A stretch of DNA of 45,343 nt from Pseudomonadota bacterium. GTDB taxonomy: Bacteria > Pseudomonadota > Alphaproteobacteria > Reyranellales > Reyranellaceae. The stretch lies in assembly GCA_018240685.1 (NCBI GenBank), contig JAFEFG010000032.1, positions 1 to 45,343 on the forward strand, in the 5' to 3' direction. The translations under genes and the position numbers were made by a program. Below are positions 15,767 to 25,251 of this stretch, one piece after another (the first letter of the stretch is position 1; every line of letters begins with the position of its first letter). The notes under the pieces are model-generated. The model was not told the DNA's origin. It worked only from the letters and a program-made list of their open reading frames with translations, and made no database searches.

Positions 15767-15781
15767 TGGTGCATTGCACCA
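15767..15781. promoter_or_regulatory. 15-bp perfect palindrome between the Bug gene and hydA
   Basis: TGGTGCA (15767-15773) and TGCACCA (15775-15781) flank a single T. A second palindrome, ACCAC-TC-GTGGT (15759-15770), overlaps it. The site is distinct from the RutR box 54 bp further on, and its position just upstream of the Bug start suggests an operator for that gene. I cannot assign a regulator family; the half-site order is the reverse of that in NtrC sites. Confidence 0.5.
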
Positions 15782-15834
15782 TGAACCTTCCGATCCCGCA
15801 GCGGCCTTCCTGTCGTCGCGGCTCTGCGCTAAAC

Positions 15835-17317
<1,483 letters not shown>

Positions 17318-17319
17318 TC

Positions 17320-17353
17320 TCAAAAGAAACGGGGGAGGCCTCAGCCTCCCCCG
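17320..17353 (-). terminator. Rho-independent terminator of the pyrimidine operon
   Basis: A perfect 10-bp stem CGGGGGAGGC / GCCTCCCCCG (17330-17353) with a 4-nt loop is followed, in minus-strand direction, by TTTCTTTTG. This is a strong intrinsic terminator for the operon ending at 17380. On the plus strand the stem is present without a T-run, so it may only partly stop hydA transcription. Confidence 0.85.
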
Positions 17354-17379
17354 CATCGCGTTGACGAGAGATTTCGCCG

Positions 17380-18381
17380 CTATTTCTTCATCGCCTTGTC
17401 CCACACTTCGTGGGTCCAGGCGCCCACCGGCTTCTTGGTGATGACCGGGTCGGAGCTTCCCTTCAGCAGGACGTCGACCGTCCGCTGATAGTCGGCCTCC
17501 TCGAGATAGCCGATACCCTTGGGCTGGTCGGCGACGAGCTTTGCGACCTCGCCCATCATCTGCGACTGATGATGCTCGGTCTGGGCGCCGGTCGCGTCAT
17601 TCTTGAGCACGATCTTCACCGCCTCGGGCTGGTTCTTGATGGCGTAGTCCCAGCCCTTCATCGAGGCGCGCACGAAGCGGGCGAGCTTGTCGACCATTGC
17701 CGGGTCCTTGAGCTTGGCCTCGAGCGTATAGAGGCCGTCCTCCAGCGTCGCGACGCCCTCGTCCTCATACTTGAAGACGACCAGGTCGGCGGGCTTCACG
17801 CCGGCGTCGATCACCTGCCAGTACTCGTTGTAGGTCATGGTCGAGATGCAGGCGGCCTGCTTCTGCAGCAGCGGGTCGACGTTGAAGCCCTGCTTGAGGA
17901 TCTTGATGTCGGCGTCCGCGCCGGAGGTCTTGTACTTGAGCTTATCCATCCAGGAGAGGAACGGATATTCGTTGCCGCCGAACCACACGCCCAGCGTCTT
18001 GCCCTTGAAGTCGGCCGGGGTCTTGATGCCGCTGTCCTTGCGGCAGGTGAGCTCCATGCCGGAGCGCTTGAAGACCTGGGCGATGTTGACGAGCGGAATG
18101 CCCTTCTCGCGCGTTGCCAGGGCTGACGGCATCCAGTCGACCACGACGTCGGCGCCGCCGCCCGCGATCACCTGGGGCGGCGCGACATCGGGACCGCCGG
18201 CCTTGATCGTCACGTCGAGGTTCTCGTCCTTGTAGAACCCCTTGTCCTTGGCGACGTAGTAGCCTGCGAACTGCGCCTGGGTCACCCACTTGAGCTGCAG
18301 GGTGAGCTTGTCCGCCGCCTGGGCGCTCACGCTGGACGCGGCCAACAGGGCGGCGCCAGCCAGGATGGAAAGTCTCTTCAT
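17380..18381 (-). CDS. ABC transporter substrate-binding protein, NMT1/THI5-like, probably for pyrimidines
   Basis: 333 residues from ATG 18381, which has AAGGAGC about 7 nt upstream and begins the signal peptide (Lys-Arg-Leu followed by a hydrophobic core, cleavage near Ala-Gln-Ala-Ala). The mature chain has Leu-Lys-Trp-Val-Thr-Gln-Ala-Gln-Phe-Ala-Gly-Tyr-Tyr, the ligand-site signature of NMT1/THI5 proteins. A Val-Trp-Phe-Gly-Gly-Asn-Glu segment near residue 127 is also typical. Family ligands include pyrimidine-type compounds. As the last gene of a RutR-boxed operon with pyrimidine catabolic enzymes, uracil, thymine or a related base is the likely ligand. Confidence 0.9.
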   Translation of the reverse strand: MKRLSILAGAALLAASSVSAQAADKLTLQLKWVTQAQFAGYYVAKDKGFYKDENLDVTIKAGGPDVAPPQVIAGGGADVVVDWMPSALATREKGIPLVNIAQVFKRSGMELTCRKDSGIKTPADFKGKTLGVWFGGNEYPFLSWMDKLKYKTSGADADIKILKQGFNVDPLLQKQAACISTMTYNEYWQVIDAGVKPADLVVFKYEDEGVATLEDGLYTLEAKLKDPAMVDKLARFVRASMKGWDYAIKNQPEAVKIVLKNDATGAQTEHHQSQMMGEVAKLVADQPKGIGYLEEADYQRTVDVLLKGSSDPVITKKPVGAWTHEVWDKAMKK

Positions 18382-18417
18382 ACGTTGCTCCTTGTTTGTC
18401 GGTGTCCGTTTCTGCAC

Positions 18418-19365
18418 TCAACTCTGCTCCTGGCGATAAGACGGATGCCAGAAGGTGAACCCCCGCTCGACGAGTGCGAGGATGCCGTAGAAGATGGATC
18501 CGGCCAGCGCGGCGACGGCGATCGTCGCCCACACCACGTCGACGTTCATGCGGCCGATCTCGACGGAGATACGGAAGCCCATGCCGACCACCGGCGTGCC
18601 GAAGAACTCCGCGACGATGCCGCCGATCAGAGCGAGCGTCGAATTGATCTTGAGCGCGTTGAAGATGAAGGGGAGCGCGCTGGGGAGCCGGAGCTTGAGC
18701 AAGGTCTGGCCGTAACCGGCGGCATAGGAGTGCATCAGATCCCGCTCGATCTCGCTGGCCGAGCCGAGCCCGGCCAGCGTGTTCACCAGCATCGGGAAGA
18801 ATGTCATGACGACGATGACGGCCGCCTTGGATTGCCAGTCGAAGCCGAACCACATGACCATGATCGGAGCGATGCCGACGATGGGAATGGCGCTCACCAG
18901 GGCGCCGAGCGGCAGCAGGCCGCGCTGCAGGAAGGGGCTGCGATCCACCAGGACGGCGACGAGGAAGCCGAGGCCCGACCCCAGCGTGAAGCCGGCCAGC
19001 ACCGACTTGAGAAAGGTCTGGCGGAAATCCTGCCACAGCAGGCCGGCATTGGCGGCGAGCTGATGGCCGATACGCGCCGGGCTCGGCAGCAGCACCGCCG
19101 GCACGTCGAAGCCCACCGTCAGGACCTGCCAGAGATAGAGCAGCAGCAGTCCGAACAGGCCGGGCACGACAAGTCCGCCGATCCAGCGCGGTCTGTCGAC
19201 ACCGGCCAGACGCTCGAGGCCGATCCACGACAGGGCCGTCACGCCGAGAACCAGTGCCCAGAAGGCGAGGGGCACGCTGCCCGGCGTCAGGGCATCGGCC
19301 AGGAGGACCAGGGAGCCGGCGGCGCCTGCCAGGGCCGCGGCGACCGCAAGCACGCCCCCCTTCAT
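18418..19365 (-). CDS. ABC transporter permease (SsuC/TauC type)
   Basis: 315 residues. Two N-terminal hydrophobic helices precede the usual six-helix permease core. The ATPase-coupling EAA-like loop lies near residue 205 (Tyr-Ala-Ala-Gly-Tyr-Gly, followed by Leu-Arg-Leu-Pro-Ser-Ala-Leu-Pro). The start ATG overlaps the stop of the preceding permease gene by 4 nt (19362-19365). Together they would make a heterodimeric membrane channel with the ATPase encoded upstream. The binding protein gene follows 36 nt downstream. Confidence 0.92.
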   Translation of the reverse strand: MKGGVLAVAAALAGAAGSLVLLADALTPGSVPLAFWALVLGVTALSWIGLERLAGVDRPRWIGGLVVPGLFGLLLLYLWQVLTVGFDVPAVLLPSPARIGHQLAANAGLLWQDFRQTFLKSVLAGFTLGSGLGFLVAVLVDRSPFLQRGLLPLGALVSAIPIVGIAPIMVMWFGFDWQSKAAVIVVMTFFPMLVNTLAGLGSASEIERDLMHSYAAGYGQTLLKLRLPSALPFIFNALKINSTLALIGGIVAEFFGTPVVGMGFRISVEIGRMNVDVVWATIAVAALAGSIFYGILALVERGFTFWHPSYRQEQS

Positions 19366-20285
19366 GGCTTGGCTCCCATCCGGCGCAGGGTCAGACGTTC
19401 GACCACACCCACGAGGGCAACCAGCACCATGCCGAGCAGCGCTGCCATGAACAGCGCCGCCCAGATCTGCACCGTCTGGCCGTAATAGGATCCGCTCAAA
19501 AGCCGGGCGCCGAGCCCGCCCTGTGCGCCGGTCGGCAGCTCGCCGACAATCGCGCCGACGAGACTGATGGCGATCGCCACCTTGAGCGACGTGAAGAGAA
19601 AGGCCACCGACGCCGGCCAGCGCAGCTTCCGGAACACCTGGCCCCGTGTCGCGGAGTAGGTGCGCATGAGGTCGAGCTGCAGCGGGTCCGGCGACCGGAG
19701 CCCCTTTACCATTCCGATGGTGATGGGAAAGAAGCAGAGATACATGGAGATCACGGCCTTGGGCATGAGGCCCGTCAGCCCGATATTGCCCAGCACCACG
19801 ATGATCATGGGCGCGATGGCAAGGATCGGGATGGTCTGCGAGGCGATGATCCAGGGCAGCAGGCTGCGATCGAGTGTGCGCCAGCTGACGATCCCGACCG
19901 CGAGCAGGATCCCGAGCAGCGTGCCCAGCGCAAAGCCGACGAGCGTCGCCGAGCCCGTGATCTCGGCGTGATAGACAAGGCTCCGCGGCGAGGTGATGTC
20001 GCGCGTGAAGACGCTTTCGTAGAATTCCCTGGCGACCTGGTGGGGAGCCGGCAGAACCGGCCGGTCGAGGGAGAAGGCGATATGCGCGAACTCCGCCGCG
20101 GTCGCTTCTTTCCCGGTCTGCTCGAGTCTCTGCTCGACGAGGCCGGCATTGAGCCAGACCGCGCCCACGTACCAGATCAGGATGATGGCTGCGAGTACCA
20201 CCATCACCGGGAGCCAGCGGCTGTTGCTCAGGCGCATGCCGTTTGTGACCAAGCCCGTCGGACGAGACAGGCGCTCAGTCGTCAT
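19362..20285 (-). CDS. ABC transporter permease (SsuC/TauC type)
   Basis: 307 residues from ATG 20285, which overlaps the ATPase stop by 11 nt. ATG 20237 is a shorter alternative. After the first helix comes a long extracytoplasmic stretch (about residues 40-85), larger than in SsuC. The core follows with an EAA-like loop near residue 210 (Tyr-Ser-Ala-Thr-Arg-Gly, then Lys-Leu-Arg-Trp-Pro-Ala-Ser). It is the first of two tandem permeases, consistent with a heterodimeric importer. Confidence 0.9.
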   Translation of the reverse strand: MTTERLSRPTGLVTNGMRLSNSRWLPVMVVLAAIILIWYVGAVWLNAGLVEQRLEQTGKEATAAEFAHIAFSLDRPVLPAPHQVAREFYESVFTRDITSPRSLVYHAEITGSATLVGFALGTLLGILLAVGIVSWRTLDRSLLPWIIASQTIPILAIAPMIIVVLGNIGLTGLMPKAVISMYLCFFPITIGMVKGLRSPDPLQLDLMRTYSATRGQVFRKLRWPASVAFLFTSLKVAIAISLVGAIVGELPTGAQGGLGARLLSGSYYGQTVQIWAALFMAALLGMVLVALVGVVERLTLRRMGAKP

Positions 20286-21123
20286 AAGAGTGACCGGCCC
20301 GAAGCGCGACGCGGACGCGATGGGCAATGGTGAGGAATTCCGGCGTCTCGCGCACGTCGAGCGTGCGATCGGGCGGCAGGTTGCAGTCGATGACCTCGAG
20401 GATCCGGCCGGGACGCGGCGACATCACGACGATGCGGCTGGAGAGGAACACCGCCTCGGGAATCGAATGGGTCACGAAGATAACGGTCTTCTGCGTCTGC
20501 TCCCACAGCCGCAGCAGCTGCTCGTTCAGATGATCGCGCGTAATCTCGTCGAGGGCACCGAACGGCTCGTCCATCAGCAGGAGCTTCGGTTCGAAGCTCA
20601 GCGCGCGGGCGATGGAGACGCGCTGCTGCATGCCGCCGGACAGCTGCCAGGGGAACTTGTTGGCGAAGTCCTTCAGCCCCACCATCTCGAGATAGCGCGC
20701 CGCGCGCGCCTCGCGTTCGGACGCCGGTACGCCCATGATCTCGAGCGGCAACATGAGATTGCGTCGCACGCTGCGCCAGGGATAGAGCGCGGGGGCCTGA
20801 AACACGTAGCCATAGGCGCGGGCGAGGCGGGCTTGCTCGGGAGACAGGCCATTCACCGTGATATGGCCGCTGGTTGGCCGCGCGAGGTCGGCCATCACGC
20901 GCATCAAGGTTGTCTTGCCGCAGCCGGAAGGCCCGATCAGGGAGACGAACTCGCCGGCCCTGATCTGCAGATCGACGTTGGACAGCGCGGTGACCGGCGC
21001 ATCGGCCGTCCGGAAGGTGAGCGACAGGTCGCGGATGTCGATGGCGACCGGCCTGTTGTCTTCCCGGGAAGCCGGTCGCAGGGAATCTGCACTCATGGTT
21101 GTGTCCGTGCGCAGCGTTTGCAC
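20275..21123 (-). CDS. ABC transporter ATP-binding protein (SsuB/TauB type)
   Basis: 282 residues from GTG 21123, preferred because AGGGGAG lies about 7 nt upstream; ATG 21096 has none. Walker A Gly-Pro-Ser-Gly-Cys-Gly-Lys-Thr, signature Leu-Ser-Gly-Gly-Met-Gln-Gln-Arg, Walker B Leu-Leu-Leu-Met-Asp-Glu-Pro and the His switch (Val-Thr-His-Ser) are all intact. It energises the two downstream permeases. A 57-bp gap separates it from the amidohydrolase gene; a TTGACA on the minus strand (21174-21169) might be part of an internal promoter, but no good -10 follows. Confidence 0.92.
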   Translation of the reverse strand: MQTLRTDTTMSADSLRPASREDNRPVAIDIRDLSLTFRTADAPVTALSNVDLQIRAGEFVSLIGPSGCGKTTLMRVMADLARPTSGHITVNGLSPEQARLARAYGYVFQAPALYPWRSVRRNLMLPLEIMGVPASEREARAARYLEMVGLKDFANKFPWQLSGGMQQRVSIARALSFEPKLLLMDEPFGALDEITRDHLNEQLLRLWEQTQKTVIFVTHSIPEAVFLSSRIVVMSPRPGRILEVIDCNLPPDRTLDVRETPEFLTIAHRVRVALRAGHSYDD

Positions 21124-21180
21124 GTCAGTTGCTCCCCTGTTCGGATCGTCGCAGCACGGACTTGTTCCTGTCAAACCACG

Positions 21181-22434
21181 TTACGCCGCGTTGGCGCGCG
21201 CAAGCATTGCCTGCAGAAGCACATTGCAACCGGCGGCGATGTCATCCGGCGTGGCGCTCTCGACTTCGTTGTGGGAAATGCCATCCGCGCAGGGCACGAA
21301 GACCATCGCCGTCGGGGCGACGCGGGCGATGTAGCAGGAGTCGTGTCCCGCACCCGAGATGATCGGCATGTTGTCGTAGCCCAGCGTCTCTGCGCCGCCC
21401 TGCACGGCAGAAACACACGCCTTGTCGAAGGCGACCGGCGGCGAGTACCAGATCTGCTCCAGCTCAAGCTGCAGGCCGATCTCCTCGGCGATGCGGCTGG
21501 CGGCGGCGCGCAATTCGGCGTCCATCTTCGAGAGCGTGGCGTCGTCGGGATGGCGGAAGTCGACGGTGAAGAAGACCTTGCCCGGAATGGTATTGCGCGA
21601 GTTGGGGCTCACCTGCATCAGGCCGACCGTGGCACAGGCATAGGGCTGGTGCGCGAGGCCGATCCGGTTCACCTCGTGTACGACGCGCGAGGCGCCGAGC
21701 AGCGCGTCCTTGCGGCGGCGCATCGGGGTGGGGCCGGCATGCGCTTCCTGGCCGGTCATGGTGATCTCGTACCAGCGCTGGCCCTGCGCGCCCTGGACGA
21801 TGCCGATGGTCTTCTTTTCAGCTTCCAGGATGGGCCCCTGTTCGATGTGCGCCTCGAAGAAGGCGCCGAACTTGCGGCCGCCGACGGGAAGATCGCCGGC
21901 GTAGCCGATGCGCTTCAGTTCCTCGCCCATGCTCCGGCCGTCGAGGTCCTTGCGCGAGAGACCGTATTCTTCGTCGAACACGCCTGCGAAGACTCCCGAG
22001 GCCACCATGGCCGGCGCGAAACGGGAACCCTCCTCGTTGGTCCAGACCACCACCTCGACGGGGGCGGCCGTCTCGTAGTTCATGTCGTTCAGCGTCCGGA
22101 TGACTTCGAGGCCAGCTAGCACGCCATACACACCGTCGAATTTGCCGCCGGTGGGCTGGGTGTCGAGATGGCTGCCGGTGCCGATCGGTGGCAGGGAATT
22201 GTCGCGGCCTGGCCGGCGGGCGAAGATGTTGCCCATGCGATCGACCGAGATGGTGCAGCCCGCCTCCTTGCACCAGCGCACGAACAGATCGCGTCCCTGC
22301 CGATCGAGGTCGGTGAGGGCAAGACGGCAGACGCCGCCCTTGTCGGTGCCGCCGATCTTGGCCATCTCCATCAGGCTTTGCCAAAGACGCTCGCCGTTGA
22401 TGCGCAGGTTCTTCCCGGTTGCCGCGTTGGTCAT
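21181..22434 (-). CDS. M20 family N-carbamoyl-beta-alanine amidohydrolase (beta-ureidopropionase type)
   Basis: 417 residues. It belongs to the hydantoinase/carbamoylase branch of M20 peptidases. Metal ligands visible are His89 (Gly-Ser-His-Leu-Asp), Asp100, Glu135 (Asn-Glu-Glu-Gly), His196 (Glu-Ala-His-Ile-Glu-Gln-Gly) and His388 (Ser-His-Asn-Glu). His232 and the Gly-Ala-Gly-His-Asp segment complete the dimer-bridging active site. Together with PreTA and dihydropyrimidinase it would complete the pathway: release of beta-alanine (or 3-aminoisobutyrate), CO2 and ammonia. Allantoate or L-carbamoyl amino acid amidohydrolases share these motifs, so specificity rests on context. It starts 25 nt after the preA stop. 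Confidence 0.9.
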   Translation of the reverse strand: MTNAATGKNLRINGERLWQSLMEMAKIGGTDKGGVCRLALTDLDRQGRDLFVRWCKEAGCTISVDRMGNIFARRPGRDNSLPPIGTGSHLDTQPTGGKFDGVYGVLAGLEVIRTLNDMNYETAAPVEVVVWTNEEGSRFAPAMVASGVFAGVFDEEYGLSRKDLDGRSMGEELKRIGYAGDLPVGGRKFGAFFEAHIEQGPILEAEKKTIGIVQGAQGQRWYEITMTGQEAHAGPTPMRRRKDALLGASRVVHEVNRIGLAHQPYACATVGLMQVSPNSRNTIPGKVFFTVDFRHPDDATLSKMDAELRAAASRIAEEIGLQLELEQIWYSPPVAFDKACVSAVQGGAETLGYDNMPIISGAGHDSCYIARVAPTAMVFVPCADGISHNEVESATPDDIAAGCNVLLQAMLARANAA

Positions 22435-22459
22435 GACACGCCTCGATCCGTTGGAGTGA

Positions 22460-23737
22460 CTATTCGGCAGCCTGCCGCATGGGGTTGTTGGGATGCTCGA
22501 GCCAGGTGAGGGGCTCCTTGCCGGTTGCCACCTCGACCATGCTGATGCAGCCCGTCACCGGGCACGCATGCATGCAGAGATTGCAGCCGACACATTCCTT
22601 GTCGATCACCTCGAAGTGGCGGTCGCCGTCCTTCTTGGAGGCGGTGATCGCCTGGTGCGATGTGTCCTCGCAGGCGATATGGCAGAGCCCGCACTTGATG
22701 CAGGCTTCCTGGTCGATGCGCGCGACGATCTTGTAGTTGAGATTGAGGTGCTGCCAGTCGGTGACGTTGGGAAGGGCGCGGCCGACGATGGCGTCCAGGC
22801 GGGCGTGGCCCTTGGCGTCCAGCCAGTTGCCGAGGCCGTCCACCATGTCGTCGATGATCTTGAAGCCGTAATGCATCGCCGCGGTGCAGACTTGGACGGT
22901 GCCGGCGCCGAGGGCGTGGAACTCCGCCGCGTCGCGCCAGGTGGCGATGCCGCCGATGCCGGAGATCGGCATGCCGGCGCATTCGGGATCGCGGCCGATT
23001 TCCGAGATCATATGCAGGGCGATCGGCTTCACGGCCGGACCGCAATAGCCACCGTGAGTGCCCTTGCCGCCGACCACGGGATATGGCGCCATGAGGTCGA
23101 GATCGACACCGATGATCGAGTTGATGGTGTTGATCAGCGACACACCGTCGGCGCCGCCGCGCTTGGCCGCCCGTGCCGAGCCCAGGATGTTCGTCACGTT
23201 GGGCGTCAGCTTCACCAGCACCGGCATGCGTGTGTTCTGCTTGCACCAGCGCGTGACCATCTCGACATATTCCGGCACCTGGCCGACCGCAGCGCCCATG
23301 CCGCGCTCGGACATGCCGTGGGGGCAGCCGAAGTTGAGCTCGACGCCGTCGGCGTTGGTCTCTTCGACGCGCTTCAGGATGCGTTTCCAGCTCTCCTCGA
23401 CGCACGGCACCATCAGCGACACGACCAGCGCCCGATCCGGCCAGTCGCGCTTGACCTGCTTGATCTCGTCGAGATTGACCTGGAGGGGGCGGTCGGTGAT
23501 CAGCTCGATATTGTTGAAGCCGGCCATGCGCACGCCGCTGATATCCAGCGTGCCATAGCGCGAGGCGGTGTTGACGACCGGCGGGCCGTCCTCGCCGAGC
23601 GTCTTCCAGACCACGCCACCCCATCCGGCCTTGAACGCACGGACGACGTTGTAGGCCTTGTCGGTCGGCGGCGCAGAAGCGAGCCAGAACGGATTGGGGG
23701 ACTTGATGCCGGCGAAGGTGGTGCGCAGATCAGCCAC
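22460..23737 (-). CDS. preA: NAD-dependent dihydropyrimidine dehydrogenase subunit PreA
   Basis: 425 residues from GTG 23737, supported by GGAGG five bases upstream and by the Ala-Asp-Leu-x-x-x-Phe-Ala-Gly-Ile-Lys-Ser-Pro-Asn family start; the TTG at 23752 overlaps this ribosome-binding site. Residues 1-320 form the FMN-binding TIM barrel (dihydroorotate-dehydrogenase-like). The C-terminus has two 4Fe-4S motifs, Cys346-x2-Cys-x2-Cys-x3-Cys and Cys382-x2-Cys-x2-Cys-x3-Cys. The loop that carries the general-acid cysteine in mammalian DPD reads Gly-Ala-Ala-Val-Gly-Gln here, so that cysteine is absent. It reduces uracil or thymine with electrons from PreT. Confidence 0.94.
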   Translation of the reverse strand: MADLRTTFAGIKSPNPFWLASAPPTDKAYNVVRAFKAGWGGVVWKTLGEDGPPVVNTASRYGTLDISGVRMAGFNNIELITDRPLQVNLDEIKQVKRDWPDRALVVSLMVPCVEESWKRILKRVEETNADGVELNFGCPHGMSERGMGAAVGQVPEYVEMVTRWCKQNTRMPVLVKLTPNVTNILGSARAAKRGGADGVSLINTINSIIGVDLDLMAPYPVVGGKGTHGGYCGPAVKPIALHMISEIGRDPECAGMPISGIGGIATWRDAAEFHALGAGTVQVCTAAMHYGFKIIDDMVDGLGNWLDAKGHARLDAIVGRALPNVTDWQHLNLNYKIVARIDQEACIKCGLCHIACEDTSHQAITASKKDGDRHFEVIDKECVGCNLCMHACPVTGCISMVEVATGKEPLTWLEHPNNPMRQAAE

Positions 23738-23748
23738 GATTTCCTCCC

Positions 23749-25098
23749 TCAAGCCGCGCGCAAGGCCCGGTCGATCGCTTCCGCGGCGACCTTGCCGTCC
23801 TGCACGGCGCTCACTGTCAGATCGTCACCGGGCACGCAATCGCCGCCGGCCCAAACATCGGGCAGGGACGTCTGCCGGTCGGCGTTCACCTTGATGCGGC
23901 CTTCCGCCAGCTCGAGCGGCTCCGCCGAATCCTTGCCGATCGGCGCCGCGACAAAGCTTTGGCCGATCGCCTTGAACAGCATGTCCGCGAGCAGGACGAA
24001 ACGATCGCCGGTCGACATCAGCCGGCCCTGCTCATCGAGCTGCGTGTATTCGAACTCGACTTCCTTGAGCCGACCTCGATGGCCGACGAGCCGTACCGGG
24101 CGCGCCCAGTATTTGATGGCTGCGCCGTTGGTTTGCGCCAGTTCCTGTTCGTAGCGGGTCGCGGTCATCTGCTCCGGGCCGCGGCGATAGACGACGGTCA
24201 CGTCCTCGGCGCCCAGCCGCTTGGCCTGGACGGCCACGTCGATCGCGGTGTTGCCGCCGCCGATGACCACCACGCGCCGACCGATCTCGAGTGCGCCCTT
24301 GTCCGGCGCCTGTCGCAGCCGCTCGATATAGGCGACGGCATCCATCACGCCGGCCATGTCCTCGCCCTCGAGCGCGAGCGTGTTCACGCCGGCCAGCCCC
24401 ATTCCGAGGAACACCGCGTCGAAATTCCGGCGCAGTTCGGCAAGGGAGAGATCCCGCCCCAGCGCCTTGCCGGATTCGATCCTGATGCCGCCGATGCTCA
24501 GGATGAAAGCGACCTCGGCTTGCGCGAAATCGTCCGGCATCTTGTAGGCGGCGATGCCGTATTCGTTCAGGCCACCCGCCTTGGGCTTGGCCTCGAAGAC
24601 GACGACGTCGTGACCACGCATTGCGAGACGATGGGCGCAGGAGAGCCCCGCAGGCCCCGCGCCGACCACTGCGACACGCTTGCCGCTCGGGGCCGCGCGG
24701 GTGAAGGGGTGAACCTTGCGGTCGAACAGCCAGTCGGTCGCGTACCGCTGAAGCGCGCCGATCTGAATGGGCTTGGCTTCCTGCGTCTGCCGCACGCAGG
24801 CCGATTCGCACAGGATCTCCACCGGGCAGACGCGCGCGCAGGCGCCTCCCATGATGTTCTCGTCGAGGATCGTGACGGCGGCGCCCTTCACATTGTCCGT
24901 CGCGATCTTGCGGATGAAGCCTGGAATATCGATCCCGGTCGGGCAGGCCTGAGCGCAGGGTGCGTCGTAGCAGAAGTAGCAGCGACTGGCTTCGATCAGC
25001 GCGCGCTTGCGATCGAGCGGAGGATGGATGTCGGCGAAGTTCCGCGCGAGCTCGTCTGCCGTCAGGCGTTGGGCTGCAACTGCGCTTGCATCTGTCAT
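23749..25098 (-). CDS. preT: NAD-dependent dihydropyrimidine dehydrogenase subunit PreT
   Basis: 449 residues from ATG 25098 with GGAGGGAGC just upstream. The N-terminal region carries the two cysteine clusters of the GltD/DPD type (Cys-x2-Cys-x4-Cys-x3-Cys-Pro near residue 40 and Cys-x3-Cys-Pro with Cys-x3-Cys near 85). An FAD-binding Gly-Ala-Gly-Pro-Ala-Gly lies near 147, and an NAD-binding Gly-Gly-Gly-Asn-Thr-Ala near 270. It takes electrons from NADH and hands them through Fe-S centres to PreA. It is the first gene of the operon, 11 nt before preA, with a RutR box 77 bp upstream. Confidence 0.94.
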   Translation of the reverse strand: MTDASAVAAQRLTADELARNFADIHPPLDRKRALIEASRCYFCYDAPCAQACPTGIDIPGFIRKIATDNVKGAAVTILDENIMGGACARVCPVEILCESACVRQTQEAKPIQIGALQRYATDWLFDRKVHPFTRAAPSGKRVAVVGAGPAGLSCAHRLAMRGHDVVVFEAKPKAGGLNEYGIAAYKMPDDFAQAEVAFILSIGGIRIESGKALGRDLSLAELRRNFDAVFLGMGLAGVNTLALEGEDMAGVMDAVAYIERLRQAPDKGALEIGRRVVVIGGGNTAIDVAVQAKRLGAEDVTVVYRRGPEQMTATRYEQELAQTNGAAIKYWARPVRLVGHRGRLKEVEFEYTQLDEQGRLMSTGDRFVLLADMLFKAIGQSFVAAPIGKDSAEPLELAEGRIKVNADRQTSLPDVWAGGDCVPGDDLTVSAVQDGKVAAEAIDRALRAA

Positions 25099-25174
25099 CG
25101 GCGCTCCCTCCGATCGGTCGGCGCTCCAAACTCGCGAGCAGCCACCTGATCCTCGATGGCACGGTACCGACGAT

Positions 25175-25190
25175 CTGACCAAATGGTCAA
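25175..25190. promoter_or_regulatory. RutR-type operator between preT and rutR
   Basis: CTGACCAAATGGTCAA matches the RutR consensus TTGACCAnnTGGTCAA at 13 of 14 fixed positions. On the minus strand it includes TTGACC, a plausible -35 box for preT, so bound RutR would occlude polymerase. It lies 62 bp before the rutR start, which also allows autoregulation. Confidence 0.88.
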
Positions 25191-25251
25191 GTTCTGTGTC
25201 GCGATATCGGTGGACTGGAGAGAAGGCATCCGATCCTGTACATCAATTGGT

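Noticed and set aside
15767..15781. NtrC site or sigma-54 promoter at the palindrome before the Bug gene
   Set aside because: The half-sites are in the reverse order to the NtrC consensus (GCAC ... GTGC), and no GG-N10-GC spacing is present.
22423..22438. A TGACCAA half-site resembling a RutR box at the amidohydrolase start
   Set aside because: It is just the ATG-ACC-AAC start codons of the gene; there is no second half-site.
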